A DNA stretch of 42,442 nucleotides, taken from Sneathiellales bacterium. GTDB taxonomy: Bacteria > Pseudomonadota > Alphaproteobacteria > JANQFL01. The stretch lies in the NCBI GenBank assembly GCA_028277845.1, contig JANQFL010000085.1, forward strand, positions 1 through 42,442. The letters are read 5' to 3'. Below are positions 1 through 7,766 of the stretch, in pieces (the first letter of the stretch is position 1; every line of letters begins with the position of its first letter). The translations under genes were made by a program, and so were the position numbers. The notes beneath the pieces are model-generated. The model ran no database searches. It saw only the letters and a list, made by a program, of their open reading frames with translations, and was not told the DNA's origin.

Positions 1-766
1 CGGCGGCGAACAGGCCCTGGGTGTAGGGGTGTGCCAGATTGGCGAACAGGCTTTCGGTGCTGCCCTGTTCGACCACGGCGCCGCCGTACATGACGACGAC
101 CCGGTCGGTGGTCTCGGCGATGACGCCCAGGTCGTGGCTGATCATGATCAGCGCCATGCCGGTCTCGTCCACCAAATCGCCGATCAGGTCGAGGATCTGG
201 CCCTGGATAGTGACGTCCAGCGCCGTGGTCGGCTCGTCGGCGATCAGGATGTCCGGCTCGCACGACAGCGCCATGGCGATCATCACCCGCTGGCGCTGGC
301 CGCCCGACAACTGGTGCGGGTAGGCATCCAGACGGGCGGCGGCGTTGGGAATGCCGACCCGGTCGAGCAGTTTGGCCGCCTCGGCCCGCGCATCCGCCCG
401 GTTCATGCCCCGGTGCAGGCGCATGGGTTCGGCCACCTGGCGGCCGATGGGGTGCAGCGGATTGAGCGATGTCATGGGCTCCTGAAAAATCATCGAGATG
501 CGGTCGCCGCGGATGCCGCACAGGGCCTGCTCGTCCAGCGCCAGAAGGTTGGTGCCGTCCAGTTTCACATGGCCCTCGGTCGTCGCCCCTTCGGGCAGCA
601 ATCCCATGAGCGCCAACGCGGTCATCGACTTGCCGCAACCGGATTCGCCGACCAGGCCGAGGCGCTGGCCTTTCTCCAGGGCGAAGTCGATACCCCGCAC
701 GGCGCTGGCCGGGCCGGCGGCGGTCTTCAGGCTGACCACGAGATTGGAGACATCGAGCAACGTCAT
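1..766 (-). CDS. Peptide/nickel-type ABC transporter ATP-binding protein (DppD/OppD family), C-terminus cut by window edge
   Basis: This is the cytoplasmic ATPase of a dipeptide/oligopeptide/nickel importer, powering the two permeases encoded just upstream. About 255 codons are visible and the frame is still open at base 1. Visible motifs are Walker A GESGCGKS (residues 40-47), the Q-loop FQEP, the ABC signature LSGGQ (153-157), Walker B ILIADEP (about 173-179) and the switch-histidine region ISHD. The ATG at 766 lies 3 bases after the stop of the upstream permease and follows an AGAGG-like ribosome site, so it is the natural start. The family usually has about 320-330 residues, or more when DppD and DppF are fused; which applies here cannot be seen. 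The oligopeptide class is clear, but the substrate is not determinable from sequence. Confidence 0.93.
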   Translation of the reverse strand, partial: MTLLDVSNLVVSLKTAAGPASAVRGIDFALEKGQRLGLVGESGCGKSMTALALMGLLPEGATTEGHVKLDGTNLLALDEQALCGIRGDRISMIFQEPMTSLNPLHPIGRQVAEPMRLHRGMNRADARAEAAKLLDRVGIPNAAARLDAYPHQLSGGQRQRVMIAMALSCEPDILIADEPTTALDVTIQGQILDLIGDLVDETGMALIMISHDLGVIAETTDRVVVMYGGAVVEQGSTESLFANLAHPYTQGLFAA

Positions 767-769
767 GCT

Positions 770-1636
770 CTACCTCTGCCGCGACAGGCGCGGGTCGATG
801 ACGTCGCGCAGGCCGTCGCCCAGCAGGTTCAGGCCCAGCACCGCCAGCACGATGGTGATGCCGGGATAGATGGCCAGCAGCGGGGCGTTGTAGATCATGG
901 TCTGGGCCTCGGACAACATGCGGCCCCACGACGGGTTGGGCGGCTGGGTGCCGAGGCCGAGATAACTGAGCGCCGCCTCGGCCAGGATGGCGATGGCGAA
1001 CTGGATGGTGGCCTGGACGACGATGATGTTGACGATGTTGGGCAGGATGTGTTCGACGGTGATACGGAACCGGCCCTTGCCCGCCGCCTGGGCCGCCATG
1101 ACAAACTCCCGCGCCCAGATGGCGTTGGCAGATCCCCGGGTCAGGCGGGCGAAGATGGGAATGTTGTAGATGCCGATGGCGATCATGGAATTGACCGCGC
1201 CGGGACCGAGGATGGCGGTGATCATGATGGCCGACAGGATGGCCGGAAAGGCAAAGGTGAAGTCGGACATGCGCATCACGATTTCCTCGGTCCAGCCGCG
1301 CCGGGCCGAGGCCAAGGCTCCCAGCGCCACGCCGATGACCAGGCCGATGCCGACGGCGACCACGCCGACGGTGATCGAGTTCTGCGCGCCGACCATGAGC
1401 ATGGAGAAAATGTCCCGGCCGAACTGGTCGGTGCCCAGCCAGAACGTGCCGCTCAGCGGCTTGAGCCGGTTGGCGATTGTGATGTCGTAGGCCGATTGCG
1501 GCGTCCAGAACAGCGACACCACGGCGGCCAGTATCATGATACCGGTCAGCACGCCGCCGATCATGAAACTGCGGTGGCGCAGGCAACGCGCGAGAAGGGA
1601 CTGATTGATCGCCGCGCTGGTCGTGGTGGGCGTCAT
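770..1636 (-). CDS. Peptide/nickel-type ABC transporter permease (DppC/OppC family)
   Basis: This inner-membrane permease forms the heteromeric translocation pore with the DppB-like protein encoded upstream. The translation from 1636 is 288 residues, close to the family norm of about 290-300. It has an N-terminal membrane segment, the TDQFGRD motif typical of DppC/OppC, then several hydrophobic segments and the EAA loop region near EAALSYLGLGTQPP, which contacts the ATPase. The ATG overlaps the TGA of the upstream permease (ATGA, 1633-1636), indicating translational coupling. An open frame continues upstream of 1636, but it only overlaps dppB in another frame and has no family similarity. Transported substrate unknown. 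Confidence 0.94.
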   Translation of the reverse strand: MTPTTTSAAINQSLLARCLRHRSFMIGGVLTGIMILAAVVSLFWTPQSAYDITIANRLKPLSGTFWLGTDQFGRDIFSMLMVGAQNSITVGVVAVGIGLVIGVALGALASARRGWTEEIVMRMSDFTFAFPAILSAIMITAILGPGAVNSMIAIGIYNIPIFARLTRGSANAIWAREFVMAAQAAGKGRFRITVEHILPNIVNIIVVQATIQFAIAILAEAALSYLGLGTQPPNPSWGRMLSEAQTMIYNAPLLAIYPGITIVLAVLGLNLLGDGLRDVIDPRLSRQR

Positions 1637-2583
1637 ACGTCGTGCACCTTCAAGCGCGGGTCGATCACCGCGTACAGGATGTCGACAATGAAGTTGATGA
1701 TGACCACCATGCCGGCCAGCAGCACGACGACGCTTTTGACCACCTCCATGTCCCGGTTGGTGATGGCCTGGAACACCAGTTTGCCCAGCCCCGGCAGGTA
1801 GAACACGTTTTCGATGATGATGGTGCCGGCCAGCAGGTTGGCGAACTGCAGGCCCATGATGGTGATCATCGGGATCAGGGCGTTGCGCAGCACGTGCTGC
1901 CACAACGTGCCGCTGCGGGTCAGCCCCTTGGCCCGGGCGGTGCGGACGAAGTCCTCGCGCAGAACCTCCAGGACCGAGGATCGGGTGACCCGGGCGAAGA
2001 TGGCCGACTGCACCGTGGCCAGGGCGATGGCCGGAAGGATCAAGGATTTGAAGGCAACCCAAGTGCCGGCGTCCCAGCCGGGAAAGCCGCCCGATTTGAA
2101 CCAGCGCAATTGCACGGCGAAGAACAGAATAAGCAGGATGCCGAACCAGAAATTGGGGACCGCGATGCCCAGCTGGCTGAAACCCATGACGCCGAAATCG
2201 CCGACCTTGTTGTGGTGGGAGGCGGCGTACACACCCAGCACCAGGGCGAACACCGTCGACAGGACCATGGCGAAGACGGCCAGCGGCACGGTCAATGCCA
2301 GGCGCTCGCGCACCAGTTCCGTGACCGGCACGTCGTAGGTGTAGCTCATGCCGAGATCGCCGGTCAGCAGTCCGCCCAGCCAGCTGAAATAGCGTTCCAG
2401 CGCCGGGCGGTTGAGACCGAGCTTTTCACGCAACGCTTCGACGGCTTCCGGATCGGCTTCGATGCCCAGGATCAGCAAGGCGGGATCGCCCGGCAGGATC
2501 TCCAGCACCAGGAACACCACCACCGTCGCGCCGAACAGCGTGGCGATGAAGGTCAGAAAGCGTTTGGCGAGAAAGATGCTCAT
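1633..2583 (-). CDS. Peptide/nickel-type ABC transporter permease (DppB/OppB family)
   Basis: This inner-membrane permease is the DppB/OppB half of the pore. From the ATG at 2583 it is 316 residues, a usual length. It begins with the classic cytoplasmic-to-membrane start (FLAKRFLTFIATLFGATVVV) and contains the DPA/LPGDPA region and about six hydrophobic segments. The EAA-like loop lies in the RAKGLTRSGTLWQHVLRNAL region (split here only by reading). No strong Shine-Dalgarno sequence lies before 2583. An open frame extends further upstream, but it would overlap the O-methyltransferase gene. The 20-base gap to the methyltransferase stop suggests a shared transcript. No solute-binding protein is encoded next to it in this window. 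Confidence 0.93.
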   Translation of the reverse strand: MSIFLAKRFLTFIATLFGATVVVFLVLEILPGDPALLILGIEADPEAVEALREKLGLNRPALERYFSWLGGLLTGDLGMSYTYDVPVTELVRERLALTVPLAVFAMVLSTVFALVLGVYAASHHNKVGDFGVMGFSQLGIAVPNFWFGILLILFFAVQLRWFKSGGFPGWDAGTWVAFKSLILPAIALATVQSAIFARVTRSSVLEVLREDFVRTARAKGLTRSGTLWQHVLRNALIPMITIMGLQFANLLAGTIIIENVFYLPGLGKLVFQAITNRDMEVVKSVVVLLAGMVVIINFIVDILYAVIDPRLKVHDV

Positions 2584-2603
2584 AAGACTGGGTGGGATTA
2601 TCG

Positions 2604-3266
2604 TCAGTCGCGGCGGCGCGCCAGGGTCAGGCCGTCGCCTATGGACAGCATACACAGATCGATGCGGTCGTCGTCTTTAAGTTTCGCGTTCAACGCCCGA
2701 ATCGCGGTTGTATCTTCGTCCTGTTTTTCTTGGTCGATGACGCTGCCGCCCCACAGCACATTGTCGATCATGATCAGCCCGCCGGGCCGCACCAGCTTGA
2801 GCGCCCGTTCGTAGTAGCCGTCGTAATTGGTCTTGTCGGCATCGATGAAGGCGGTGTCGTAGCTGTCGGCTGCACCATCGGCCAGCAGGGCGTCCAGGGT
2901 TTCCAGGGCCGGGGCCAGGCGCAGCTCGATCTTGTCCGAGACACCGGCCTCACGCCAGAACGGCACGCCGATGGCGGTCCATTCCTCGCTGACGTCGCAG
3001 GCGGTGATATGGCCGTCGCCGGGCAACGCCAAAGCAACGGCCAACGACGAATAGCCGGTGTAAACCCCCACTTCCAGATGCCGTTTGGCTCCCATCAGGC
3101 GCACCAGCATCTGCATGGCGGCACCCTGGTCGGCACTGATCTGCATACCCGCGCCGCGCACGGTTGCCGTGGCGTCCCGCAGCCGCGCCAGTACATCGGC
3201 CTCACGGACGGAAACATCCATGAGGTAATCGTGCAATGCGTCTTCGAGGCCGATGGAGCGTCCCAT
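2604..3266 (-). CDS. Class I SAM-dependent O-methyltransferase (CCoAOMT-like, Methyltransf_3 family)
   Basis: This is a predicted cytosolic O-methyltransferase transferring a methyl group from S-adenosylmethionine to a small, probably catechol-like acceptor. The 220-residue translation fits the family (about 210-240). It shows the SAM-binding motif LEVGVYTGYSSLA, an acidic residue after the second strand (ACDVSEEW), and the metal-binding/catalytic stretch AFIDADKTNYDGYYE followed by RPGGLIMIDNVLWGG. The DADK...DN arrangement is the divalent-cation site of this family. Start chosen at 3266, where family similarity begins; frames extending upstream read into non-conserved sequence. It lies 20 bases upstream of the peptide-type permease genes on the same strand, so it may be the first gene of that operon. 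The acceptor cannot be deduced. Confidence 0.92.
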   Translation of the reverse strand: MGRSIGLEDALHDYLMDVSVREADVLARLRDATATVRGAGMQISADQGAAMQMLVRLMGAKRHLEVGVYTGYSSLAVALALPGDGHITACDVSEEWTAIGVPFWREAGVSDKIELRLAPALETLDALLADGAADSYDTAFIDADKTNYDGYYERALKLVRPGGLIMIDNVLWGGSVIDQEKQDEDTTAIRALNAKLKDDDRIDLCMLSIGDGLTLARRRD

Positions 3267-3569
3267 GTGGCGCCGGATCCCTGTCTGATTGTGCCAAGCG
3301 ATGTATTTGTTTTTCTTTCCCTTATCAGAACCGGCCGGCAAAGCCAAATGACAGAACCGCATACCCGGCAGGCGATCACGAAGCGGTGATTGATACGCCC
3401 CAAAATTGCCCCGATTCGGCCCCGATCGAGCCCCATTGACACACCATATTCGTAAGTGTTGTGCCTCCGGCAGCCCGGCTGTGATGCGGGATCGGTGAAA
3501 AGCCCCTCCGTCGGTTTCCATTGCAGCCGGGTACGCGGCGGCGCACACGGGATGAGGAGTTTTGCCACG
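3267..3569. other. Intergenic region between divergent O-methyltransferase and small ORF
   Basis: This stretch of about 300 bases separates divergent genes. A TTGACA hexamer is present at 3436-3441 (plus strand), but no convincing -10 sequence follows at 16-18 bases, so no promoter is called. I see no RNA gene or clear operator. Confidence 0.5.
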
Positions 3570-3752
3570 ATGATCACCGGGGATCTGGATCTGGAACGCA
3601 CCGTCTGGGACGCGGAATACCGCCGCCGGGTGATCGCCTTTCTCGCCGACCAGGCCGAGGAAAAGGCATCTGGACGGACGGCGACCGTGATCCCGTTTCC
3701 GGTGCCGGAAACATCCGCCGGCCAGCCGCCGCGCCGCGCCGCGAAACGCTGA
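3570..3752 (+). CDS. Small hypothetical protein, 60 residues
   Basis: This short open frame encodes 60 residues. The ATG at 3570 has an AGGAG ribosome site at 3555-3559 with about ten bases of spacing; an in-frame ATG at 3552 overlaps that site and is less likely. The N-terminal half is polar and charged (LERTVWDAEYRRRVIAFLADQ), probably a single helix. The C-terminal half is basic and proline-rich (VIPFPVP ... PPRRAAKR). A tryptophan-aspartate 'VWDxEYR' pattern is familiar from small alphaproteobacterial proteins, but I cannot assign a function. A strong rho-independent terminator lies about 100 bases downstream on the same strand, supporting transcription. No membrane segment or signal peptide. 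Confidence 0.6.
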   Translation: MITGDLDLERTVWDAEYRRRVIAFLADQAEEKASGRTATVIPFPVPETSAGQPPRRAAKR

Positions 3753-3852
3753 CCGCCGCCACACCGTTCCTATCGGTGCCGCCCGCGTATCGGTCCCCTC
3801 AGGCGGCACCGTGAAAGCGATACCTCACTGGGTATCGCTCTCTCCGACCACT

Positions 3853-3884
3853 GGCCGCCCTGCCCCTCGGGCGGCCCTTTTTTT
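3853..3884 (+). terminator. Rho-independent terminator after the 60-residue ORF
   Basis: A perfect 8-bp GC stem (GGCCGCCC at 3853-3860 pairing with GGGCGGCC at 3869-3876) is followed directly by C and seven T residues (3878-3884). It is correctly placed to end plus-strand transcription from the small ORF. Confidence 0.85.
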
Positions 3885-3886
3885 GG

Positions 3887-3916
3887 CCAAAAGAAAAGGG
3901 CCGCACACGCGGCCCT
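3887..3916 (-). terminator. Rho-independent terminator of the amidase gene
   Basis: A perfect stem AGGGCCGC/GCGGCCCT (3897-3904 and 3909-3916) with a 4-base loop is followed on the minus strand by a T-rich tract (complement of 3887-3896). It lies 30 bases past the amidase stop. With the plus-strand hairpin next to it, it insulates two convergent transcripts. Confidence 0.8.
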
Positions 3917-3946
3917 CGAAGTCGATGTATTTGCGGCGACGAAGGC

Positions 3947-5443
3947 TCAATTGCCTTTCGGAGCCGGCAAGCGGCCGAATACGCCTTCCATGGCCAGGCC
4001 GATGGCCAGCAGCTTGCGATCGCTCCACACCGGGCCCTGGATCTCCAGGCCCACCGGCAAGCCTTCCGCCGTCAAGCCGACGGGGATCGTCAGTCCGGGC
4101 ACGCCGGCGCTGGTGTTGGCGTCGGTGTTGCGGATGTAGGTCGGGAAGGTGGGCACCCTCTCACCGTTCAGTTCCACCGTTGCGTCCGAGCCCACCTTGG
4201 GCCGGGCCGGCAGCGGCGTGGTCGGGAAGATCATCGCCGCGACGCCGTTGGTCGCGAAGTATTCGGCATAGGCCTGCCGCATCTTGGGCCGGAAGTCGTT
4301 CATGGCGGCGGCGTAGACCGGTGCCGGAATGGCGCCCTCGCCCATTGTCGCGGTGATGATGCCCTTGACGTCCGGACTGGCGATCTTCCCGGCCAGTTGT
4401 TTCAGGTCCATGCCCGTGTCGTGTTTGGCGAGATAGGCGGGCAGGTCCTGCATGACCTCGTAAAGGGCCACCGGGAAGCCGATCTTGGCGTTGAGGTCGG
4501 GCACCGCCGTCAAATCGGCGTCGACCAGTTCCGCCCCGGCGGCCTTCAGTTTGGCGAGCGCCGCGCTCACCGCCTGGGCCGTGCCGGGGTCGAGGTTGTC
4601 GTAATAGAACGCGCGCGGTACGCCGAGGCGCAATCCTTTCAGCGAAGCCGGCTGCAGGGTGGTGGCATCGCCGGTGATGACCCCGTCCAGCAACACCAGG
4701 TCGGCGACCGAGCGGGCCATGGGCCCGGCGGTATCGCGGGTCGACGAGATCGGCGTAATGCCGTCCTGGGCATAGCGGCCGATGGTGGGCCGCAGGCCGG
4801 CCAGGCCGTTCAACGCCGACGGGATACGCACCGAGCCGCCGGTATCGGTGCCGAGCCCGGCCGGCGCCAGGCGGGCGCCGACGGCGCTGCCGGTGCCGCC
4901 GCTGGAACCGCCCGCCGTCATGGAGGCGTCGTAGGCGTTGCCGACGGCGCCGAAACGGGCATTGTTGCTGGTAATGCCGAACGCCAGCTCATGCATATTG
5001 GTCTTGCCCAGCACCAGGGCGCCGGCGTCGGTCAGGGCCTGGACCACCGGAGCGGATTGCTTGGGCACGAAGCCTTCCAGGCCCGGGGTGCCGGCGGTAT
5101 TGGGCAGGCCGGCGGCGTGGATGTTGTCCTTGAACACCAGCGGCACGCCGTGCAGCGCGCCCTTGGCCGTGCCGGTCTTGACCGCCGCGTCGGCCTCGCG
5201 GGCCGCCGCCAGGGCGCCGGCCTTGTCGAGCGTGATGAACGCATTCAAACCGCTGTTGGCCTCGGCCTTGGCGATCAGCGCCTGAACAAGTGCCTCGCTG
5301 GTCAAACTGCCCGACTTGATACGCTGGGCGGCCTCCGACGCCGTGAGTTCGGTCAAGTCCTCGGCCAGAGCGCTCCCGGCCACAGTCAATCCGATGACCG
5401 CGCAGGCCGCGCCGGTCATCCGCCAAGTTTTCGCGGAAAACAT
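3947..5443 (-). CDS. Exported amidase-signature-family hydrolase
   Basis: This amidase hydrolyses a C-N amide bond by the Ser-cisSer-Lys mechanism and is predicted to act in the periplasm. It has 498 residues. The N-terminus has a Sec signal peptide (basic start, hydrophobic core, cleavage near GSALA-ED about residue 28). The triad is visible: Lys105 in VFKDN, cis-Ser180 in GGSSGG, and nucleophile Ser204 in TDTGGSVRIPS; the 24-residue spacing between the serines is standard. Similarity is to indoleacetamide/mandelamide-type amidases rather than to GatA, which is cytosolic and unexported. The start at 5443 is preceded by a strong GGAGGGAGGA site. The upstream LuxR-type gene on the same strand (86-base gap) may regulate it. 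Substrate unknown. Confidence 0.92.
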   Translation of the reverse strand: MFSAKTWRMTGAACAVIGLTVAGSALAEDLTELTASEAAQRIKSGSLTSEALVQALIAKAEANSGLNAFITLDKAGALAAAREADAAVKTGTAKGALHGVPLVFKDNIHAAGLPNTAGTPGLEGFVPKQSAPVVQALTDAGALVLGKTNMHELAFGITSNNARFGAVGNAYDASMTAGGSSGGTGSAVGARLAPAGLGTDTGGSVRIPSALNGLAGLRPTIGRYAQDGITPISSTRDTAGPMARSVADLVLLDGVITGDATTLQPASLKGLRLGVPRAFYYDNLDPGTAQAVSAALAKLKAAGAELVDADLTAVPDLNAKIGFPVALYEVMQDLPAYLAKHDTGMDLKQLAGKIASPDVKGIITATMGEGAIPAPVYAAAMNDFRPKMRQAYAEYFATNGVAAMIFPTTPLPARPKVGSDATVELNGERVPTFPTYIRNTDANTSAGVPGLTIPVGLTAEGLPVGLEIQGPVWSDRKLLAIGLAMEGVFGRLPAPKGN

Positions 5444-5460
5444 GGTTTTCCTCCCTCCAA

Positions 5461-5479
5461 GTTTTGATTCTCACAAAAC
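5461..5479. promoter_or_regulatory. Small inverted repeat just upstream of the amidase ribosome site
   Basis: The 6-bp arms GTTTTG (5461-5466) and CAAAAC (5474-5479) are separated by 7 bases and sit 18-36 bases upstream of the amidase ATG. They could be an operator or an mRNA hairpin next to the Shine-Dalgarno sequence. The role is not established; short arms like this can occur by chance. Confidence 0.3.
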
Positions 5480-5529
5480 GGTAGGGCGGAACGGCGAGTG
5501 CCGGTATCCCCAGAACTGAGGAGGCCTGT

Positions 5530-6312
5530 TCAATGACGCCGGGAGATCAACCGGTTGATCAGGGCCGTTCGGCTGTGCACACCCAGTTTCGCGTAAGTGT
5601 TTTTCAGATGGGTCCGTACCGTCGATATGGCGATACCCAGATCGTCCGCGATGGCGGCGTCGCTTTGGCCGTCGAGCACCCCCAGCGCGATGCGGGCCTC
5701 CCGTTGGGTCAGGCCCAAGTCGCTGGTCAACTCGGTGGCGTTGGGAAGGCCGCTGCGGCTGGCGGCCTTGTCGAGTCTGCGCTGCAGCGCGCGATAATCG
5801 CGGATGTTGCGCAGTGCGTTGGTGAACACCGGTTTGATGGCGTTGAGCAGGTCCAGATCGGCCTGGTCGAAGTTTTCCCGGCCATGGCGGCGCCAGATGC
5901 GCATGTCGCCGATATTCACGTTGCCGTCGTAGGCATAGAGATTGACGCCGTAAAACAGGCCGTCGCGGCGCAGGAAGTCGTTGTAGAACTCGGTGCGCAG
6001 CAATTCGCGCTGCGGCATGATTTGCGTCACAGTCGTTGCCGAGCGCCGTTTCTGCAGCTTGAAGGTGATGGGGTCGCGATACTGGTAATAGCGTTCGTAG
6101 TTCTTCAGGTTGCCGTCGTCCATGTTCAGGGCAACGCGGTCGACGAATTCGTGGGCGTCCTCGTCCCAGATGTAGGACGCGAAATAGTCGGCATCCAGCA
6201 GGTCGAGCATGTCCTTGCCGGCCTGACGGCGGATTTCGACGTGGTCGAAGCCGTGGGTCAAATGCTCGATCAGCCGTTGAAACACGATGGCCTTGCGGCC
6301 TTCCAACCGCAT
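5530..6312 (-). CDS. LuxR-family transcriptional regulator
   Basis: This is a DNA-binding regulator of 260 residues. The C-terminal 65 or so residues form a LuxR/FixJ-type helix-turn-helix: LTQREARIALGVLDGQS, then AIADDLGIAISTVRTHLKN and TYAKLGVHSRTALINRL. Residues from about 20 to 185 form a sensory domain of unknown ligand with the segments YYQYRDPIT, RTEFYNDFLRRDGL and GDMRIWRRHGRENF. This looks GAF-like rather than the acyl-homoserine-lactone domain. There is no phosphoacceptor receiver domain. The start at 6312 follows a GGAGGAGG site. It lies upstream of the amidase gene on the same strand and is divergent from the beta-helix/cytochrome pair, either of which could be its target. Confidence 0.9.
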   Translation of the reverse strand: MRLEGRKAIVFQRLIEHLTHGFDHVEIRRQAGKDMLDLLDADYFASYIWDEDAHEFVDRVALNMDDGNLKNYERYYQYRDPITFKLQKRRSATTVTQIMPQRELLRTEFYNDFLRRDGLFYGVNLYAYDGNVNIGDMRIWRRHGRENFDQADLDLLNAIKPVFTNALRNIRDYRALQRRLDKAASRSGLPNATELTSDLGLTQREARIALGVLDGQSDAAIADDLGIAISTVRTHLKNTYAKLGVHSRTALINRLISRRH

Positions 6313-6360
6313 CGGGGCCTCCTCCCTATCCGGTATGTCCGCCGTGCGCCGGCGGATCGG

Positions 6361-6374
6361 AATTTTGCAAAATT
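6361..6374. promoter_or_regulatory. Perfect 14-bp palindrome between luxR-type gene and beta-helix gene
   Basis: AATTTTGCAAAATT reads identically on both strands and lies 49 bases upstream of the LuxR-type start, in the 187-base divergent intergenic region. It stands out against the GC-rich surroundings. Candidate operator, perhaps for autoregulation; no experimental or comparative support is available here. Confidence 0.4.
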
Positions 6375-6499
6375 GTGGAAGCCCGGCGGCAAGGAGTCAA
6401 GTTGACGCAGCGGCGCCTTGGGCCGGCGCGGGCAAGTTGCATTTTCCCGGGGCCGGTGGTCTCATTACGCCAACAACACGCTAGCTAGGGGAACGGTTT

Positions 6500-7762
6500 A
6501 TGCGGGCAGAACGCGTGGGGGCGATCGCCGTCCGGTTGGGGTTGATTGCCGGATTCGTGACACTGGTTCAGGCGGCCATGGCCGCGGATTTCGTGATTCA
6601 GCCGGGGCCAGACGCTCAGGATGAAATCCAGGAAGCACTGATCGAGGCGGAGCCGGGCCAGACCATCGCACTGGCGGCCGGCGTGTTTCACCTGACCGAC
6701 GGCCTGTCGCTCGACGTCGACAAGGTGACGGTCAAGGGTGCCGGCATGGACCAGACGATCCTGTCCTTCAAGGGACAGGAAGTGGGCAGCGAAGGCTTGA
6801 TGGTGACATCGAGTGGCGTGACTCTCAGGGATTTCGCCGTCGAAGACGCCAAGGGCGACGCCATCAAGGTCATGGGCGCCGACGGCATTTACCTCATCAA
6901 CCTGCGCACCGAATGGACCGGCGGCCCTAAGGAAACCAATGGCGCCTATGGTCTCTATCCGGTCTCCAGCAAGAACGTGTTGATCGACGGCTGCGTCGCC
7001 ATCGGCGCATCGGACGCCGGCATCTATGTCGGCCAGTCGGAAAATATCATCGTGCGCAACAGCCGCGCCGAATACAACGTGGCCGGCTTCGAGATCGAGA
7101 ACAGCTATTACGCCGACGTCTATGACAACGTGGCGACCCACAACACCGGCGGCTTCCTGGTGTTCGATCTGCCCGACCTGCCCAAGCAGGGCGGCCACGA
7201 TATCCGCGTCTTCCGCAACCGCTCCGTCGACAACGACACGCCCAACTTCGCGCCCGAAGGCAACATCGTCGGCATGGTGCCGCAGGGCACCGGTTTCCTG
7301 GTCATGGCAAACACCAACGTGGAGGTGTTCGAGAACGAAATCTCCGGCAACCGGACCGCCAATTTCCTGGTCGGCAGCTATTACACGTCTGGCCAGGAGA
7401 TCAAGGACGAGAACTACGATCCGATCCCGAAGGCCATCCACATCCACCACAACCGTTTCGGCAAGGGCGGTTGGGCGCCGGCGGGCGAGTTGGGCGAATT
7501 CGTCAAGGAAATCACCGGCGTTCCGGTGCCCGACATCATCTGGGACGGGGTGAAACCGTTGCCGCAATACATTCTCGGCACACCGGAGGACGAGCGCATC
7601 GTCATCCAGGGCAACGTCAAGAACGAGGGCGAGGTGACGTTCATGAACCTGGACGCGCTGTTCTACAGCATCTGGAAGGTGCTGGCGACGCCGTCCCGCG
7701 ACCTGGACGACCACCGCGGCACCCTGCCGCCGGTCAAGCCGGTGACCATTCCGGGGGCCTGA
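6500..7762 (+). CDS. Secreted parallel beta-helix repeat protein (TIGR03805-like)
   Basis: This is an exported protein of 420 residues with a right-handed parallel beta-helix. A signal peptide covers residues 1-28 (ending QAAMA-AD). It is followed by a short region resembling the start of pectate-lyase-type helices (IQEALIEAEPGQTIALAAGVF), then repeating rungs containing 'VTVKGAGMDQTI', 'VTLRDFAVEDAKGDAIKV', 'IIVRNSRAEYNVAGFEI' and 'DVYDNVATHNTGGFLV'. Members of this family are typically encoded next to the SO2930-type diheme cytochrome, as here (4-base gap). The biochemical role is uncharacterised; carbohydrate binding or lysis is possible from the fold but not shown. The ATG at 6500 has an AGGGGAAC ribosome site. 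Divergent from the LuxR-type gene. Confidence 0.9.
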   Translation: MRAERVGAIAVRLGLIAGFVTLVQAAMAADFVIQPGPDAQDEIQEALIEAEPGQTIALAAGVFHLTDGLSLDVDKVTVKGAGMDQTILSFKGQEVGSEGLMVTSSGVTLRDFAVEDAKGDAIKVMGADGIYLINLRTEWTGGPKETNGAYGLYPVSSKNVLIDGCVAIGASDAGIYVGQSENIIVRNSRAEYNVAGFEIENSYYADVYDNVATHNTGGFLVFDLPDLPKQGGHDIRVFRNRSVDNDTPNFAPEGNIVGMVPQGTGFLVMANTNVEVFENEISGNRTANFLVGSYYTSGQEIKDENYDPIPKAIHIHHNRFGKGGWAPAGELGEFVKEITGVPVPDIIWDGVKPLPQYILGTPEDERIVIQGNVKNEGEVTFMNLDALFYSIWKVLATPSRDLDDHRGTLPPVKPVTIPGA

Positions 7763-7766
7763 CGGG

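Noticed and set aside
29-1801. Long open frame on the plus strand opposite the peptide transporter genes
   Set aside because: It is antisense to clear ABC transporter genes, and its Gln/Asp/His/Gly-rich translation is typical of antisense reading of high-GC genes.
3421-3569. Possible cobalamin riboswitch suggested by GCTGTGATGCGGG-like sequence
   Set aside because: No B12-box or ordered conserved segments of the riboswitch could be matched, and the downstream small protein is not a cobalamin gene.
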